Origin: Saprospiraceae bacterium
Lineage (GTDB): Bacteria; Bacteroidota; Bacteroidia; Chitinophagales; Saprospiraceae
DNA: 64,000 nt
Direction of reading: 5' to 3'
Assembly: GCA_019187225.1 (NCBI GenBank)
Contig: JABAQQ010000009.1
Span: 52,546 to 116,545, forward strand
Part shown: positions 44,389-52,753 of the stretch, one piece after another
How the letters are laid out: each line of letters opens with the position of its first letter
Position numbering within the stretch: position 1 is the stretch's first letter
Translations under genes and position numbers: made by a program
Notes under the pieces: model-generated
Seen by the model: only the letters and a program-made list of their open reading frames with translations
What the model was told of the DNA's origin: nothing
Databases searched by the model: none

Positions 44389-44425
44389 CTCCTGACCGGA
44401 CAGATGTTTACAACGAAACAAAAAA

Positions 44426-45190
44426 ATGCCTCTCCTCCTTACCCGGCATCCTTTTCCCGACACGACGTTCGGCCTGTGGCAAATCGCCGAGGAGGAGGTT
44501 TTTTTCCGCGATGAGTTGCCCCTCTCGGTAGAAGAGGAAGCCGAAATGGCGCGTCTGAAAAACGACCTGCGCCGCCATGAATGGCTCGCCGGACGCTGGC
44601 TCCTGCACAAACTCACCGGCGCCCCTCAGCGCCTGCCGCTCGCCAAAGACGCCTTTTCCAAACCTTTTTTCCCTGAAAACCAACACCTTGCCTGTTCGCT
44701 CAGCCATTCGCATGGCATCGTCGGAGCATTGATTTCGGATTGGGGATTGCGGATTGCGGATTACCCGCGCGTTCAATCCGAAATCCGCAATCCCCAATCC
44801 GAAATCAGGAATTCCGAAATCGGCTGCGACGTCCAGGTACTGGTAGATAAAATGCCCCGGCTGGCCTCGAAATTCCTGAACGTGGAAGAAGAAAAATTCG
44901 TGGCGCAGCACCCTGCCGCCGCCACCCAATTCGACCTGTTCCACGTTTTCTGGACAGCCAAAGAAAGCCTGTACAAAGCGTATGGATTAAGGGAGCTCGA
45001 TTTCAGGGCACACATGCGCCTCGAACCCTTCGAATGGAAGGACAACCGCGGCGCGGCAAGGGGTTGGGTGGAGAAAAACGACTTCCGGCAGGCTTACCGG
45101 CTGCAATTTGAAAAAATCACCTTGCCTGACGAGGGCGAACTGGTATGGACAGTCTGTATGCCGGAGGAGCGGGTCATTAAGGGTCATTAA
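44426..45190 (+). CDS. 4'-phosphopantetheinyl transferase (Sfp type) with in-frame palindromic insertion
   Basis: 254 residues. It attaches phosphopantetheine from CoA to a carrier protein. LKNDLRRHEWLAGRWLL and SLSHSHGIVGA come first, then the metal-binding Asp in IGCDVQ, and FWTAKESLYKAYG, the WxxKEs motif of the family, with Glu and Lys in place. Between SHSHGIVGA and IGCDVQ is an extra run of about 30 residues (residues about 103-132), encoded by the stuttering palindrome 44731-44806 plus flank; family members normally have only a short loop here. The last residues (RVIKGH) and the stop are encoded by the repeat at 45171. Activity is plausible since the insertion is in a surface loop. Confidence 0.88.
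   Translation: MPLLLTRHPFPDTTFGLWQIAEEEVFFRDELPLSVEEEAEMARLKNDLRRHEWLAGRWLLHKLTGAPQRLPLAKDAFSKPFFPENQHLACSLSHSHGIVGALISDWGLRIADYPRVQSEIRNPQSEIRNSEIGCDVQVLVDKMPRLASKFLNVEEEKFVAQHPAAATQFDLFHVFWTAKESLYKAYGLRELDFRAHMRLEPFEWKDNRGAARGWVEKNDFRQAYRLQFEKITLPDEGELVWTVCMPEERVIKGH
44731..44806. repeat. Perfect 25-base stuttering palindrome inside the phosphopantetheinyl transferase gene
   Basis: Left arm 44731-44755 begins GATTTCGGATTGGGG and ends TTGCGGATT; right arm 44782-44806 is its exact reverse complement, separated by 26 bases. Each arm is made of GGATT words. The word AATCCGCAATCC also appears inside both CHAT genes (about 3045-3072 and 6057-6085). The reading frame stays open through it. Confidence 0.9.
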
Positions 45191-45239
45191 AGTCATTTCT
45201 AATACCCCCAATGCACTCTCTAATGACCCCTAATGACCC
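45171..45239. repeat. GGGTCATTA palindrome that supplies the stops of two convergent genes
   Basis: The left arm is GGGTCATTA-A-GGGTCATTA (45171-45189); the right arm TAATGACCCC-TAATGACCC (45221-45239) is complementary at 18 of 19 positions. The left arm encodes RVIKGH and stop for the phosphopantetheinyl transferase; the right arm, on the other strand, encodes RVIRGH and stop for the DinB-like gene. The same words occur at 23931-23980. Confidence 0.85.
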
Positions 45240-45723
45240 TCGCCTTGATCGTCGAAGGCGACACCCCCAGGTCTTTATCTGCCTGAACGTGGGGAAAATG
45301 GCAAAGCAAGCCGATCTTGATAATGGCTAAGTGATGGATGGCATGGTCATAGACAAACATCAGTTCGCGGCCTACGGTACTGGAATAGGAAGGGCGTTCC
45401 AGTCCGCCGAATTCCGCCCGAACATCCACAACATGCGAAATATCCAACAAAGGCAGGGCTTCGGCAAAAGATTGGAATGCCGAAGCAGTAAGACCGGGAT
45501 TGTCTTCATACAACAGATTGCGTTCGCGTCCGGCATAATCTACTGTGCCGTTATGAACGCCCTTTTCGAGGCATTGAAAAAATTCGAGGATGTGACGGAA
45601 ATGCTGCCCCAGCGTACTTCCTTCAAATTCAGGCAATTGACAGCGGTATTCGTGGGGCTCCAGTTGGTCGAGGACGTGGTTGATTTGATGGACGACAGCC
45701 AAAATGGCGTTGTTAACTTGCAT
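45220..45723 (-). CDS. DinB-like metal-binding protein
   Basis: 167 residues from the ATG at 45723. The four-helix DinB/YfiT pattern shows candidate metal-ligand His residues in LGQHFRHILEFFQCL (about residue 43) and in YDHAIHHLAIIKIGL near the end. Members are small-molecule thiol transferases or are of unknown role in metal-dependent chemistry; few are characterised. The C-terminus (TIKARVIRGH) is encoded by the palindrome at 45171-45239, so the last residues are not part of the family fold. Longer upstream frames have no start features. Confidence 0.65.
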   Translation of the reverse strand: MQVNNAILAVVHQINHVLDQLEPHEYRCQLPEFEGSTLGQHFRHILEFFQCLEKGVHNGTVDYAGRERNLLYEDNPGLTASAFQSFAEALPLLDISHVVDVRAEFGGLERPSYSSTVGRELMFVYDHAIHHLAIIKIGLLCHFPHVQADKDLGVSPSTIKARVIRGH

Positions 45724-45837
45724 TGGTGCGTTGCGCGAAATAGGTGTTGCAAATTGTTTTCTTTCAAAAGAGCGGTTGCTGCGGGTGTAAAAATAGATAC
45801 GATTATTTGGTTTTCCCGGATTCCTCTGATTTTTGCT

Positions 45838-45857
45838 GCCTCTCACGCCTCTCACAC
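45838..45857 (+). repeat. CTCACGCCT word repeat at the methyltransferase start
   Basis: GCCTCTCACGCCTCTCACAC ends directly at the ATG at 45858. The same CTCACGCC/CTCTCAC words form part of the spacer at 55931-55965. No complementary arm is seen here. Confidence 0.45.
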
Positions 45858-47312
45858 ATGCTACCGCCTCCCTTTGAACGTCAGATGCAGGAACTCCTTG
45901 GCCGGGAGGAATACGCAGCCTTTCTTGTTGCCTTGCAGGAAACTCCGCCAGTCAGCATCCGGTTGAATCCTTTCAAGACGGTAGACGGTGGACGGTGGAC
46001 GGTACACGGTGGAGGGGAGATTGCAGATGAAAAAATATCCGATGAATCTTCTGTCATCCACCCTCCGCCGTCCACCGTCCACCGTCTACCGTCCACCGTC
46101 CCCTGGCATCCTCTCGGTTTTTACCTGCCGGAGCGCCCCGTCTTTACCCTCGACCCGGCCTTCCACGCCGGAGCATATTACGTGCAGGAGGCCTCTTCGA
46201 TGTTTCTTTACGAAGCATTGCGGCAATCGGTTGATTTTTCCCGACCGTTGAACGCGCTGGATCTGTGCGCTGCGCCGGGAGGGAAAAGCACACTGGTAGC
46301 GGACATGCTTCAACCTGATAGTTTGCTTGTAGCCAACGAAGTCATCCGTTCACGCGTGGGTATCCTGAGAGAAAATCTGGAAAAATGGGGCGTTCCCAAT
46401 ATCGCCGTCACCAGTACCGAAGCGGAGGAACTCGCAGCGCTGGAAGATTTTTTCGACGTTGTCGTCACCGATGCGCCGTGCAGCGGGGAGGGATTGTTTC
46501 GCAAAGACCCCGGCGCGATGCGCGAATGGTCGCCCGCCAACGTGGAGTTGTGCAGCGGACGGCAGCGGCGCATTCTGGCCACGGCTGTAAAATCGCTGGC
46601 GCCGGGAGGGGTACTGGCGTACAGCACCTGTACTTTCAACCGCGCGGAAAATGAAGAGAATGTTGCCTGGCTGACGCAAAATTTTAATCTCGAACCTGTT
46701 CGACTCCATATCCCTTCCGAATGGGGCATCATGGAAACGGATGGTGGCTACCGTTTTTTTCCACACAAGGTGCGGGGCGAAGGTTTTTTTCTCGCCGTCT
46801 TCCGGAAAAAAGAAGGCGACAGAAAAAAAATCGCATCGGCATCCGCATTTAAAAGTATAAAACCAATCGCCAAAAATCTCGCACCCGAAGCCGCCCGCTG
46901 GCTGCGCCCCGATCTGGAAGTTCGTTTCTTTCAAACGCCCACCGGCGAAGTGCTCGCTTTGCCCGCAACACTCGAAACGGATTATCTGATCCTGGATAAA
47001 TATTTGAAAGCCAAATGGTTCGGAACGATGGCCGGAACTTTCAAAGGCAGCGATTTTATTCCTTCGCACGCCCTGGCGTTGAGCCGCCTGATCTCTCCTA
47101 CCCTGCCGGCACTCGACCTGGAGCGCGATCAGGCGCTTCGATTTTTGAAAAAAGAAACGTTCGACGTGCCGCCGGACGCGCCCCGCGGCTGGACGCTGGC
47201 CCGGTACGCCGGTTTGAACCTCGGCTGGATAAAAATCCTGCCGGGTCGAATGAACAACTATTTCCCCGCAGAACGGCGGATACGCATGGACATTAAAAGC
47301 GAAGAGATATAA
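45858..47312 (+). CDS. RsmF/NOP2-type rRNA cytosine-C5 methyltransferase with in-frame insertion
   Basis: 484 residues from the ATG at 45858 (an internal ATG 8 codons on is also possible). It has the family order: N-terminal domain (FERQMQELLGREEYAAFLVA, SIRLNPFKT), the SAM-binding block LDLCAAPGGKSTLVADML, the catalytic DAPCSGEGLFRKDP with the first Cys, and STCTFNRAENEENVAWL with the second. Residues from about 370 on resemble the RsmF C-terminal PUA-like part. Between NPFKT and VPWHPLGFYLPERP, normally a short loop, residues about 41-79 are encoded by a stuttering palindrome (45977-46093). It methylates cytosine in rRNA using two Cys residues, both kept here. Confidence 0.9.
   Translation: MLPPPFERQMQELLGREEYAAFLVALQETPPVSIRLNPFKTVDGGRWTVHGGGEIADEKISDESSVIHPPPSTVHRLPSTVPWHPLGFYLPERPVFTLDPAFHAGAYYVQEASSMFLYEALRQSVDFSRPLNALDLCAAPGGKSTLVADMLQPDSLLVANEVIRSRVGILRENLEKWGVPNIAVTSTEAEELAALEDFFDVVVTDAPCSGEGLFRKDPGAMREWSPANVELCSGRQRRILATAVKSLAPGGVLAYSTCTFNRAENEENVAWLTQNFNLEPVRLHIPSEWGIMETDGGYRFFPHKVRGEGFFLAVFRKKEGDRKKIASASAFKSIKPIAKNLAPEAARWLRPDLEVRFFQTPTGEVLALPATLETDYLILDKYLKAKWFGTMAGTFKGSDFIPSHALALSRLISPTLPALDLERDQALRFLKKETFDVPPDAPRGWTLARYAGLNLGWIKILPGRMNNYFPAERRIRMDIKSEEI
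45977..46093. repeat. Perfect 26-base stuttering palindrome inside the rRNA methyltransferase gene
   Basis: The left arm 45977-46002 consists of GACGGTAGACGGTGGACGG-type words; the right arm 46068-46093 is its exact reverse complement. The spacer of 65 bases has further partial pairing (GTGGAGGG with CCACCCTCC). Words are 7 bases long (ACGGTGG). The frame is open throughout. Confidence 0.9.
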
Positions 47313-47317
47313 GGCCT

Positions 47318-49507
47318 TTACAGCCGTACAATTTCCCCTGACTCCGTAAAATTTCCTGCTTTTAATCGCCATAAATACATGCCCGCTCCCGGGAATGCTT
47401 CAGTGGGCAATTCCAGCAAATGGCTGCCCTTTTCAAAATATTGTTCCGCCTGGAATACTATTTTTCCGGAAAGATCGGCTATTTCCACAATCACCGTTTC
47501 CGATCCGGGCAAACGAAAAGGAATGACAACGCCCGCATGAGTCGGATTGGGTTGAGGCGGGAAAAGGGCCGGAGAAATATTCGGATCGAAGTGATTGAAA
47601 AACCGCAATTGTATGTTGCTTGCGGAGTTGCTCTTTTCATAAACCTCCGATTTTAGCCGCTCTGTGGAAAGCGATAAGGCATCGCTCAAGCGTGCGGCCT
47701 TCAGAACCCGAACCCTCAAATTAAAAAGGGGGTCGCCGGGCAGCACGGTGTGCGGAAGAGCGTCGAACCAGCATAGATTGAATTTTCCGGGTTGAGGTTG
47801 CGCCCACGAATGTTCGTCCAACGCCGGCAATATACCTGTAACAACTCGCTCAATTGCAATCAATTCCGGGTCAAATTGCAGCGCCAGCTGAAGGCCGTAC
47901 CACTCACCGGTTTCTGTGGCTCGAACGGGAATTTCGTAAACTTTCCCCCGTTGTAATTCCATATCCGGAAGCAATAGCGATACTTGTTCTTCACGCGACT
48001 CCATGGCTGGATGTGAAAAAGAGACCGGATTGGCCGTCCCATTCACATCGCCGGTCTTCAAAGCGAGAAAAGGTATCTCGGCGGGATAATTCCAGAGCGG
48101 CAGGGTCGTAAAGGAATATTCGGACGGACAATACGATTCGAAGGGATTGGCCGAAAAATCGCAATCCGCCGTGTAAAATTGCCAGGAAGTGTTGGCCGGC
48201 AATTGATCGTAGATGCCGAGGATGAGTTTGCGCAGTTCCACGATATCGAAAGTTGTGACCGAGCCGCTGTTATTGGCGTCCGCAGCCAGCCATTTCCAGG
48301 GTGCGTCGAAAATCTGAACGCCGAGGATGTGTTTGGAGATCAACAACAGATCGAAGGTGCTGACGCCGTTGAGCGGGTTGGTATCGCATTCGGCGACCAG
48401 CGAAAAAGAACCGGCCGGAGGCAATGCATCCAACAAACCGCAACCATCCCCCTGAAGCGGCAAGGGATGTTCGATGAGTTTTTGGGACGTATCCACCCAG
48501 AGCATTTTATAAGTAACGGGTTTTACGATGTCGCCTGGTCCCCAAAAAGTACTGGCGCACAACACTGGCGGCTTGTTACACGTACCGCTGTCGTCCGTTA
48601 CGACCACAGTAGTCGCACAGGAAGTGGTATTGCCCGAACGATCCCTGACCCATAATTCAACCACTTGGGTATCGAGCATTTCACAATCATAAGTCAGGGT
48701 TGTGACCGGGTTATCAGCGGAATCGAGCGGAAAACCGGTGCCATCGTCCGAATGGCGCATGGAAAATTCCAGCAGGGGAAAAGGAGTGGCATTGTCCTCT
48801 GCCTCCACAAAAATATCGTTTAAATAAAGTATTGCCATTCCGTTGGTATCCAGCGAGACGTTCCATTCCGGCGCGCACTCCAGGGTGGGCGGCTGGCAGT
48901 CTTTGAGCCGGAAACTGTGTTCGCAATACTTTACCACTCCATCCTGTTCGATCCGCCAGATGAGGTGGTGACGGCCTTCCGGCAAACGCGGAGATACATT
49001 GATGCTGCCGCTTTGCCAGCACAGGCGGGCAACCAGGGTATCCCAGGAGGGAGAAATCTCCAAAGCGAAACGGAATTTCAGGGAGTCCTGTACCAAACGT
49101 TTGTCGAATTCGAGCGGTTCGCCGCCGGCATAACCCGGGTTGAATGCGTTGCCGGCATAAACGATCCCGGCCGGCGGGAATTGAAGGCTCGACACGGCGG
49201 TCTCGCGCAAATTGTCGTTGTCAAGGTCGAGCAGGAGGGTGTAGGACACATCCACGTTGCCACCGCCCACGCATGGCAGTATCTTCAGACTGAATTCCAC
49301 AGTACCCTCATACAAATCAGATGACGTGTTCGCCTGACTCCAGGTGTAGGGCGCATCCGCCCACAGCAAAGGATCGTTTGGAGAAAGATCACATATCACA
49401 GGGCTACCCTGCGGACAGTTATACAAAAAAGGGCACTGTGCGTGGAGCACCCACACCGGCATCGCTACTGCAAAAGCTGGGAACAAAAACAGTTGAAGTT
49501 TTCTCAT
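47318..49507 (-). CDS. T9SS-secreted protein with dockerin-like module
   Basis: 729 residues with a signal peptide (MRKLQLFLFPAFAVAMPVWV). Residues 27-210 hold Cys-containing beta modules (NCPQGSPVICDLSPNDPLLW); 210-330 is HYR-like (QPPTLECAPEWNVSLDTNG). At about 376-490 there is a dockerin-like pair of Ca-binding turns (NPLNGVSTFDLLLISKHILG, ADANNSGSVTTFDIVELRKL, GDVNGTANP). After a cohesin-like beta domain (about 510-620, YGLQLALQFDPELIAIERVV), the last 80 residues are a T9SS sorting domain (FPPQPNPTHAGVVIPFRLPG, GMYLWRLKAG). The 2308-residue protein at 56175 has the same C-terminal module order. Probably a surface scaffold or adhesin. Confidence 0.85.
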   Translation of the reverse strand: MRKLQLFLFPAFAVAMPVWVLHAQCPFLYNCPQGSPVICDLSPNDPLLWADAPYTWSQANTSSDLYEGTVEFSLKILPCVGGGNVDVSYTLLLDLDNDNLRETAVSSLQFPPAGIVYAGNAFNPGYAGGEPLEFDKRLVQDSLKFRFALEISPSWDTLVARLCWQSGSINVSPRLPEGRHHLIWRIEQDGVVKYCEHSFRLKDCQPPTLECAPEWNVSLDTNGMAILYLNDIFVEAEDNATPFPLLEFSMRHSDDGTGFPLDSADNPVTTLTYDCEMLDTQVVELWVRDRSGNTTSCATTVVVTDDSGTCNKPPVLCASTFWGPGDIVKPVTYKMLWVDTSQKLIEHPLPLQGDGCGLLDALPPAGSFSLVAECDTNPLNGVSTFDLLLISKHILGVQIFDAPWKWLAADANNSGSVTTFDIVELRKLILGIYDQLPANTSWQFYTADCDFSANPFESYCPSEYSFTTLPLWNYPAEIPFLALKTGDVNGTANPVSFSHPAMESREEQVSLLLPDMELQRGKVYEIPVRATETGEWYGLQLALQFDPELIAIERVVTGILPALDEHSWAQPQPGKFNLCWFDALPHTVLPGDPLFNLRVRVLKAARLSDALSLSTERLKSEVYEKSNSASNIQLRFFNHFDPNISPALFPPQPNPTHAGVVIPFRLPGSETVIVEIADLSGKIVFQAEQYFEKGSHLLELPTEAFPGAGMYLWRLKAGNFTESGEIVRL

Positions 49508-49719
49508 GTGCAGGCATGTTTGAAAAACGCATGATTTACATCCTTCATCACGAAGGGTTTAGAGCGTCAGTTACCCCTTCTCCTTCTTGTCTCAGGAGCA
49601 ATTGTTTGCCATTATTGGCACGAAAAATAGGTTTTTTTAAAAAAATACGAACAAAAAAGTTTTTATTTTATTTATGAAAGTATAACTATTATTTCTTTCA
49701 CCATTAAATACTCATCATT
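49508..49719. other. AT-rich divergent promoter spacer
   Basis: The region separates the minus-strand T9SS gene from the plus-strand prohibitin-like gene, so it should carry promoters for both. The part from 49640 on is very A/T-rich; I do not see a clear TAnnTTTG box or any repeat word. Confidence 0.4.
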
Positions 49720-50598
49720 ATGAAGACGCATATCATTCCGGCATTCGCAGCGACGATTTCCGGCATTCTGCTTTTTACCAACTGTGCAGTAGTGCGCCAG
49801 GGTGAGGCGGGGGTCAAACGCACTTTCGGCAAGTACAACGACAAAGCTTATACGAGCGGTCTGAAGGTTTTCAACCCATTTACTTCTACCATCGTCAAAG
49901 TCTCAACTCAAACAGAAAACATTGAAGTTCAGGTAGATATTCCGTCCCGCGAAGGCTTGACCATCCGTTCGGAAGTCTCTATCCTGTACAATATCCGACT
50001 GAAAGACGCTCCCGATCTGCTGCGGAACATCGGTTTGGAATACGAGCAAACCGTCATCCTCCCGGTTTTTCGTTCGGCCGTCGCCGATGTCACCTCAAAG
50101 TATTATGCCAAAGACATGCACTCCGGCAGCAGGCCCGAAATCGAGCTGGCGATCAGGGATTTGATGATGAAAACCCTGGAGAACAAAGGTATTGTGGTAG
50201 AGTCTGTACTGTTGAAAAGCATTCAATTGCCGAGAAGTCTGGCGAAAGCCATTGAAGACAAACTGGAGGCAGAACAGCAGGCTCAGCGCATGGAATTTGT
50301 GTTGCAGGCGGAACAGCGGGAAGCGGAGCGAAAGCGTATTCAGGCAACAGGCGTCCGCGATGCCAACCAAATCATTGCGGCCGGACTTACCCCTGAAGTA
50401 TTGCAATACAAATCCATCGAAGCATGGCTGACGCTTTCACAATCGAATAACTCGAAAGTGATCATCAGCAACGGGTCTATCCCTATGGTGATGAATGCGA
50501 ACGAAATCATGGGCGCCGGTGAGAATTCGGCCACGGGTGCTGTTCAAAGGAACAACGGAGCGTCCGGCCTTACTTTAGGCGAACAGGAAAACCAATAA
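49720..50598 (+). CDS. Prohibitin-like (SPFH domain) membrane protein, possible lipoprotein
   Basis: 292 residues. The N-terminal hydrophobic segment ends in a Cys (SGILLFTNC, residue 22) that could be lipidated. The SPFH/Band 7 domain follows: RQGEAGVKRTFGKYNDKAY, then GLKVFNPFTSTIVKVSTQTE and EGLTIRSEVSILYNIRLKD, and RSAVADVTSKYYAKDM, the pattern of the prohibitin branch. A helical, charged region (DKLEAEQQAQRMEFVLQAEQ) forms the ring-building coiled coil. Such proteins form large membrane rings that organise lipids and protease access. No FtsH-type partner gene is next to it. A strong bidirectional terminator follows. Confidence 0.88.
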   Translation: MKTHIIPAFAATISGILLFTNCAVVRQGEAGVKRTFGKYNDKAYTSGLKVFNPFTSTIVKVSTQTENIEVQVDIPSREGLTIRSEVSILYNIRLKDAPDLLRNIGLEYEQTVILPVFRSAVADVTSKYYAKDMHSGSRPEIELAIRDLMMKTLENKGIVVESVLLKSIQLPRSLAKAIEDKLEAEQQAQRMEFVLQAEQREAERKRIQATGVRDANQIIAAGLTPEVLQYKSIEAWLTLSQSNNSKVIISNGSIPMVMNANEIMGAGENSATGAVQRNNGASGLTLGEQENQ

Positions 50599-50645
50599 AG
50601 GATAGGGGAAAAGAGGCGTCTCTCGCGCCAGGTAAGTAGAAAACG

Positions 50646-50683
50646 GCGACGCCCGGCAGGTCATACGGCCTGCCGGGCGTCGC
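50646..50683. terminator. Strong bidirectional terminator
   Basis: GCGACGCCCGGCAGG (50646-50660), 8-base loop, CCTGCCGGGCGTCGC (50669-50683): a perfect 15-base-pair GC-rich stem between the convergent prohibitin-like and sucD genes. Confidence 0.85.
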
Positions 50684-50706
50684 GTAAAATTACAGGATGT
50701 TTGGCG

Positions 50707-51582
50707 TTATTTTCCCATGACACGTTTCATGGTCGCTCCGATTTGAGCCGGGGATTCCACGACGGTTATGCCGTTTTCGGCCAGGATGCGCATTTTTGCC
50801 GCAGCAGTGTCATCCGTGCCGCCGACGATGGCGCCGGCGTGTCCCATTTTGCGGCCTTTGGGCGCCGTTTGTCCTGCAATAAAACCCACCACCGGTTTTT
50901 TATTGCCGTTGGCGCGTACCCACCTGGCGGCCTCGGCCTCCAACCCGCCCCCGATCTCGCCTATCATGACAATCCCCTCTGTCTCAGGGTCATCCATAAA
51001 CAATTCTATGGCCTCGCGGGTGGTCGTTCCAATGATCGGGTCGCCACCGATGCCGATGGCGGTAGTAATACCCAACCCCGCTTTGGCGATCTGGTCGGCG
51101 GCTTCATAGGTCAAAGTTCCCGATTTGGACACCAAACCGATGGGGCCGCGTTTGAAAACGAAACCCGGCATAATGCCCACCTTGGCTTCGTCGGGCGTGA
51201 TCACGCCGGGGCAGTTCGGTCCGATCAACCGCACGCCTTTGTCCGATATGTACGCTTTGGCGCGCACCATGTCCTGAACCGGGATGCCTTCAGTGATGGC
51301 TACGATAACTTTGATGCCCGATGCAGCCGCTTCGATGATGGCGTCGGCTGCAAATGCGGGTGGTACAAAAATGATGGAGGTATCGGCGCCGGCTTTTTTA
51401 ACGGCGTCTTCGACCGTATTGAATACCGGGCGCCCCAGGTGCATTTGACCGCCTTTGCCGGGTGTTACCCCTCCTACGACATTGGTCCCGTAAGCGATCA
51501 TTTGTTCGGCGTGAAAGGTACCTTCTTTTCCAGTGAAGCCCTGAACGATGATGCGGGAGTTCTTATTGACTAAAACAGACAT
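50707..51582 (-). CDS. sucD: Succinyl-CoA synthetase alpha subunit
   Basis: 291 residues, the standard length. It shows the CoA-binding Rossmann domain ([34 protein letters not shown]), the strand with [20 protein letters not shown], and [20 protein letters not shown]. The phospho-His is in [11 protein letters not shown] at about residue 246. With the beta subunit it converts succinyl-CoA to succinate while making ATP or GTP in the TCA cycle. SucC is not adjacent, which is common in this phylum. The gene lies 101 bases behind the DivIC-like gene, with a strong hairpin between. Confidence 0.95.
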   Translation of the reverse strand: MSVLVNKNSRIIVQGFTGKEGTFHAEQMIAYGTNVVGGVTPGKGGQMHLGRPVFNTVEDAVKKAGADTSIIFVPPAFAADAIIEAAASGIKVIVAITEGIPVQDMVRAKAYISDKGVRLIGPNCPGVITPDEAKVGIMPGFVFKRGPIGLVSKSGTLTYEAADQIAKAGLGITTAIGIGGDPIIGTTTREAIELFMDDPETEGIVMIGEIGGGLEAEAARWVRANGNKKPVVGFIAGQTAPKGRKMGHAGAIVGGTDDTAAAKMRILAENGITVVESPAQIGATMKRVMGK

Positions 51583-51640
51583 TTCAGATGGAATGCGTTG
51601 TGATATGGAATCAGATGATTTGGCTTATTGCAACTTTTTA

Positions 51641-51675
51641 AAGTGACGGGGTGACATTGAGTCACCCCGTCGCTT
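51641..51675. terminator. Hairpin between the DivIC-like gene and sucD
   Basis: AAGTGACGGGGTGAC, loop ATTGA, GTCACCCCGTCGCTT: 15 base pairs with one G-T pair. It lies directly after the stop of the DivIC-like gene and before the sucD start (both minus strand), so it may end the first transcript or attenuate read-through. Confidence 0.7.
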
Positions 51676-51683
51676 AAATCCGC

Positions 51684-51998
51684 TTATTTCGGTTCCTGGA
51701 TGATATACACGTCCTCGTCCCGCCGTTTCATGTAATAATGTTCGCGGGCAAATTTTTCTTTGGTCAATTCAAAATCCTCCGCTTCTTCGCTGGCCTCTTT
51801 TATCTTTTCCTGGTAAAAGGCTTTATCCGCTTCCAGCCGCTGTTGGGCGCGGTACAGGCGGAATTGCGTCCACACACTGTGCCGGTCGAGGAAGATCATG
51901 ATGAAAAAAAAGATGACAAGGGTCAGGTAGTATCGGTTTTGCAGGGGTGCCGGCAGTTGTTGCCACAATGTCTGCCAGGGATTGGTTGGTAATGCCAT
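51684..51998 (-). CDS. Septum formation initiator (FtsB/DivIC-like) protein
   Basis: 104 residues from the ATG at 51998 (another ATG two codons upstream is equally good). It is a bitopic membrane protein: a short N-terminus, one helix (NRYYLTLVIFFFIMIFLD), then a coiled coil (FRLYRAQQRLEADKAFYQEK) and the closing segment KFAREHYYMKRRDEDVYII, whose Y-x-M-K-R-x-x-E pattern is typical of the family. FtsB/DivIC proteins are essential members of the cell-division complex, bridging FtsL and FtsQ. It is upstream of sucD and downstream of adk on the same strand. Confidence 0.85.
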   Translation of the reverse strand: MALPTNPWQTLWQQLPAPLQNRYYLTLVIFFFIMIFLDRHSVWTQFRLYRAQQRLEADKAFYQEKIKEASEEAEDFELTKEKFAREHYYMKRRDEDVYIIQEPK

Positions 51999-52077
51999 AT
52001 ACATTCATTTGGGTGAACGATGCGGTTTTGGAATGCCCAAAAGTAGCAGGTTTTGTGCAATTTACACCCAAAACTTT

Positions 52078-52668
52078 TTAAACTTTCGCTATGGAAGCCA
52101 TGCGATCTACCGCAGCCGACAATCGTTCGAAGATTTCATCAATACCGCCGATGCCGTCAATACTCTGGCTGATACCTTTGGTCGCATAAAAATCGTACAC
52201 AGGCGAAGTTTCGTTTTTATAAACGGCGATGCGGTTGCGAATGATGGTCTCATCGGAATCATCGGCGCGACCGGAAGTTTCGCCGCGCAATTTGATGCGC
52301 TCTATAATCTCCTCGTCGTCTACCTGAAGGGCGACCAGGGCCGTGACCGAAGTTCCTTTTTCCTCGAGCAAGGCATCGAGGGCTTCGGCCTGAGCGATCG
52401 TACGTGGAAAACCATCGAAAATGAAACCATGTGCATCGGGGTGCGCCTCCACTTTGTTGCGCAACATACCGATGGTCACCGAATCCGGAACGAGTTCACC
52501 CTTGGCGATAAAAGCTTTCGCCTCGCGTCCGAGTGGAGTATCGTTGCCCATTTCATAGCGGAACAAATCGCCGGTACTGATGTGTACCAGCTTGTATTTG
52601 GCGATGAGTTTTTGTGCTTGCGTGCCTTTTCCGGAGCCCGGTGGGCCGAAGAGTATCAGATTAATCAT
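52078..52668 (-). CDS. adk: Adenylate kinase
   Basis: 196 residues from the ATG at 52668 (MINLILFGPPGSGKGTQAQK), which puts the P-loop GPPGSGKG at residues 8-15; the frame runs 10 codons further but lacks support. AMP-binding LVHISTGDLFR, the DGFPRTIAQAEAL motif and the R-x-x-x-T-x-R-x-D-D lid residues (LRGETSGRADDSDETI) are all present. The lid is the short type with no Cys zinc site. It catalyses ATP + AMP to 2 ADP and is a housekeeping gene. The gap to the DivIC-like gene is 73 bases. Confidence 0.95.
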   Translation of the reverse strand: MINLILFGPPGSGKGTQAQKLIAKYKLVHISTGDLFRYEMGNDTPLGREAKAFIAKGELVPDSVTIGMLRNKVEAHPDAHGFIFDGFPRTIAQAEALDALLEEKGTSVTALVALQVDDEEIIERIKLRGETSGRADDSDETIIRNRIAVYKNETSPVYDFYATKGISQSIDGIGGIDEIFERLSAAVDRMASIAKV

Positions 52669-52753
52669 AGTGTGTTCGAGATGCTTAGCGAGGCGCAAAA
52701 ATAAAAAGTGCCCGTTTCTTTCGCTATACTTTTTGAAAGTGAAGTTGAAAGGG

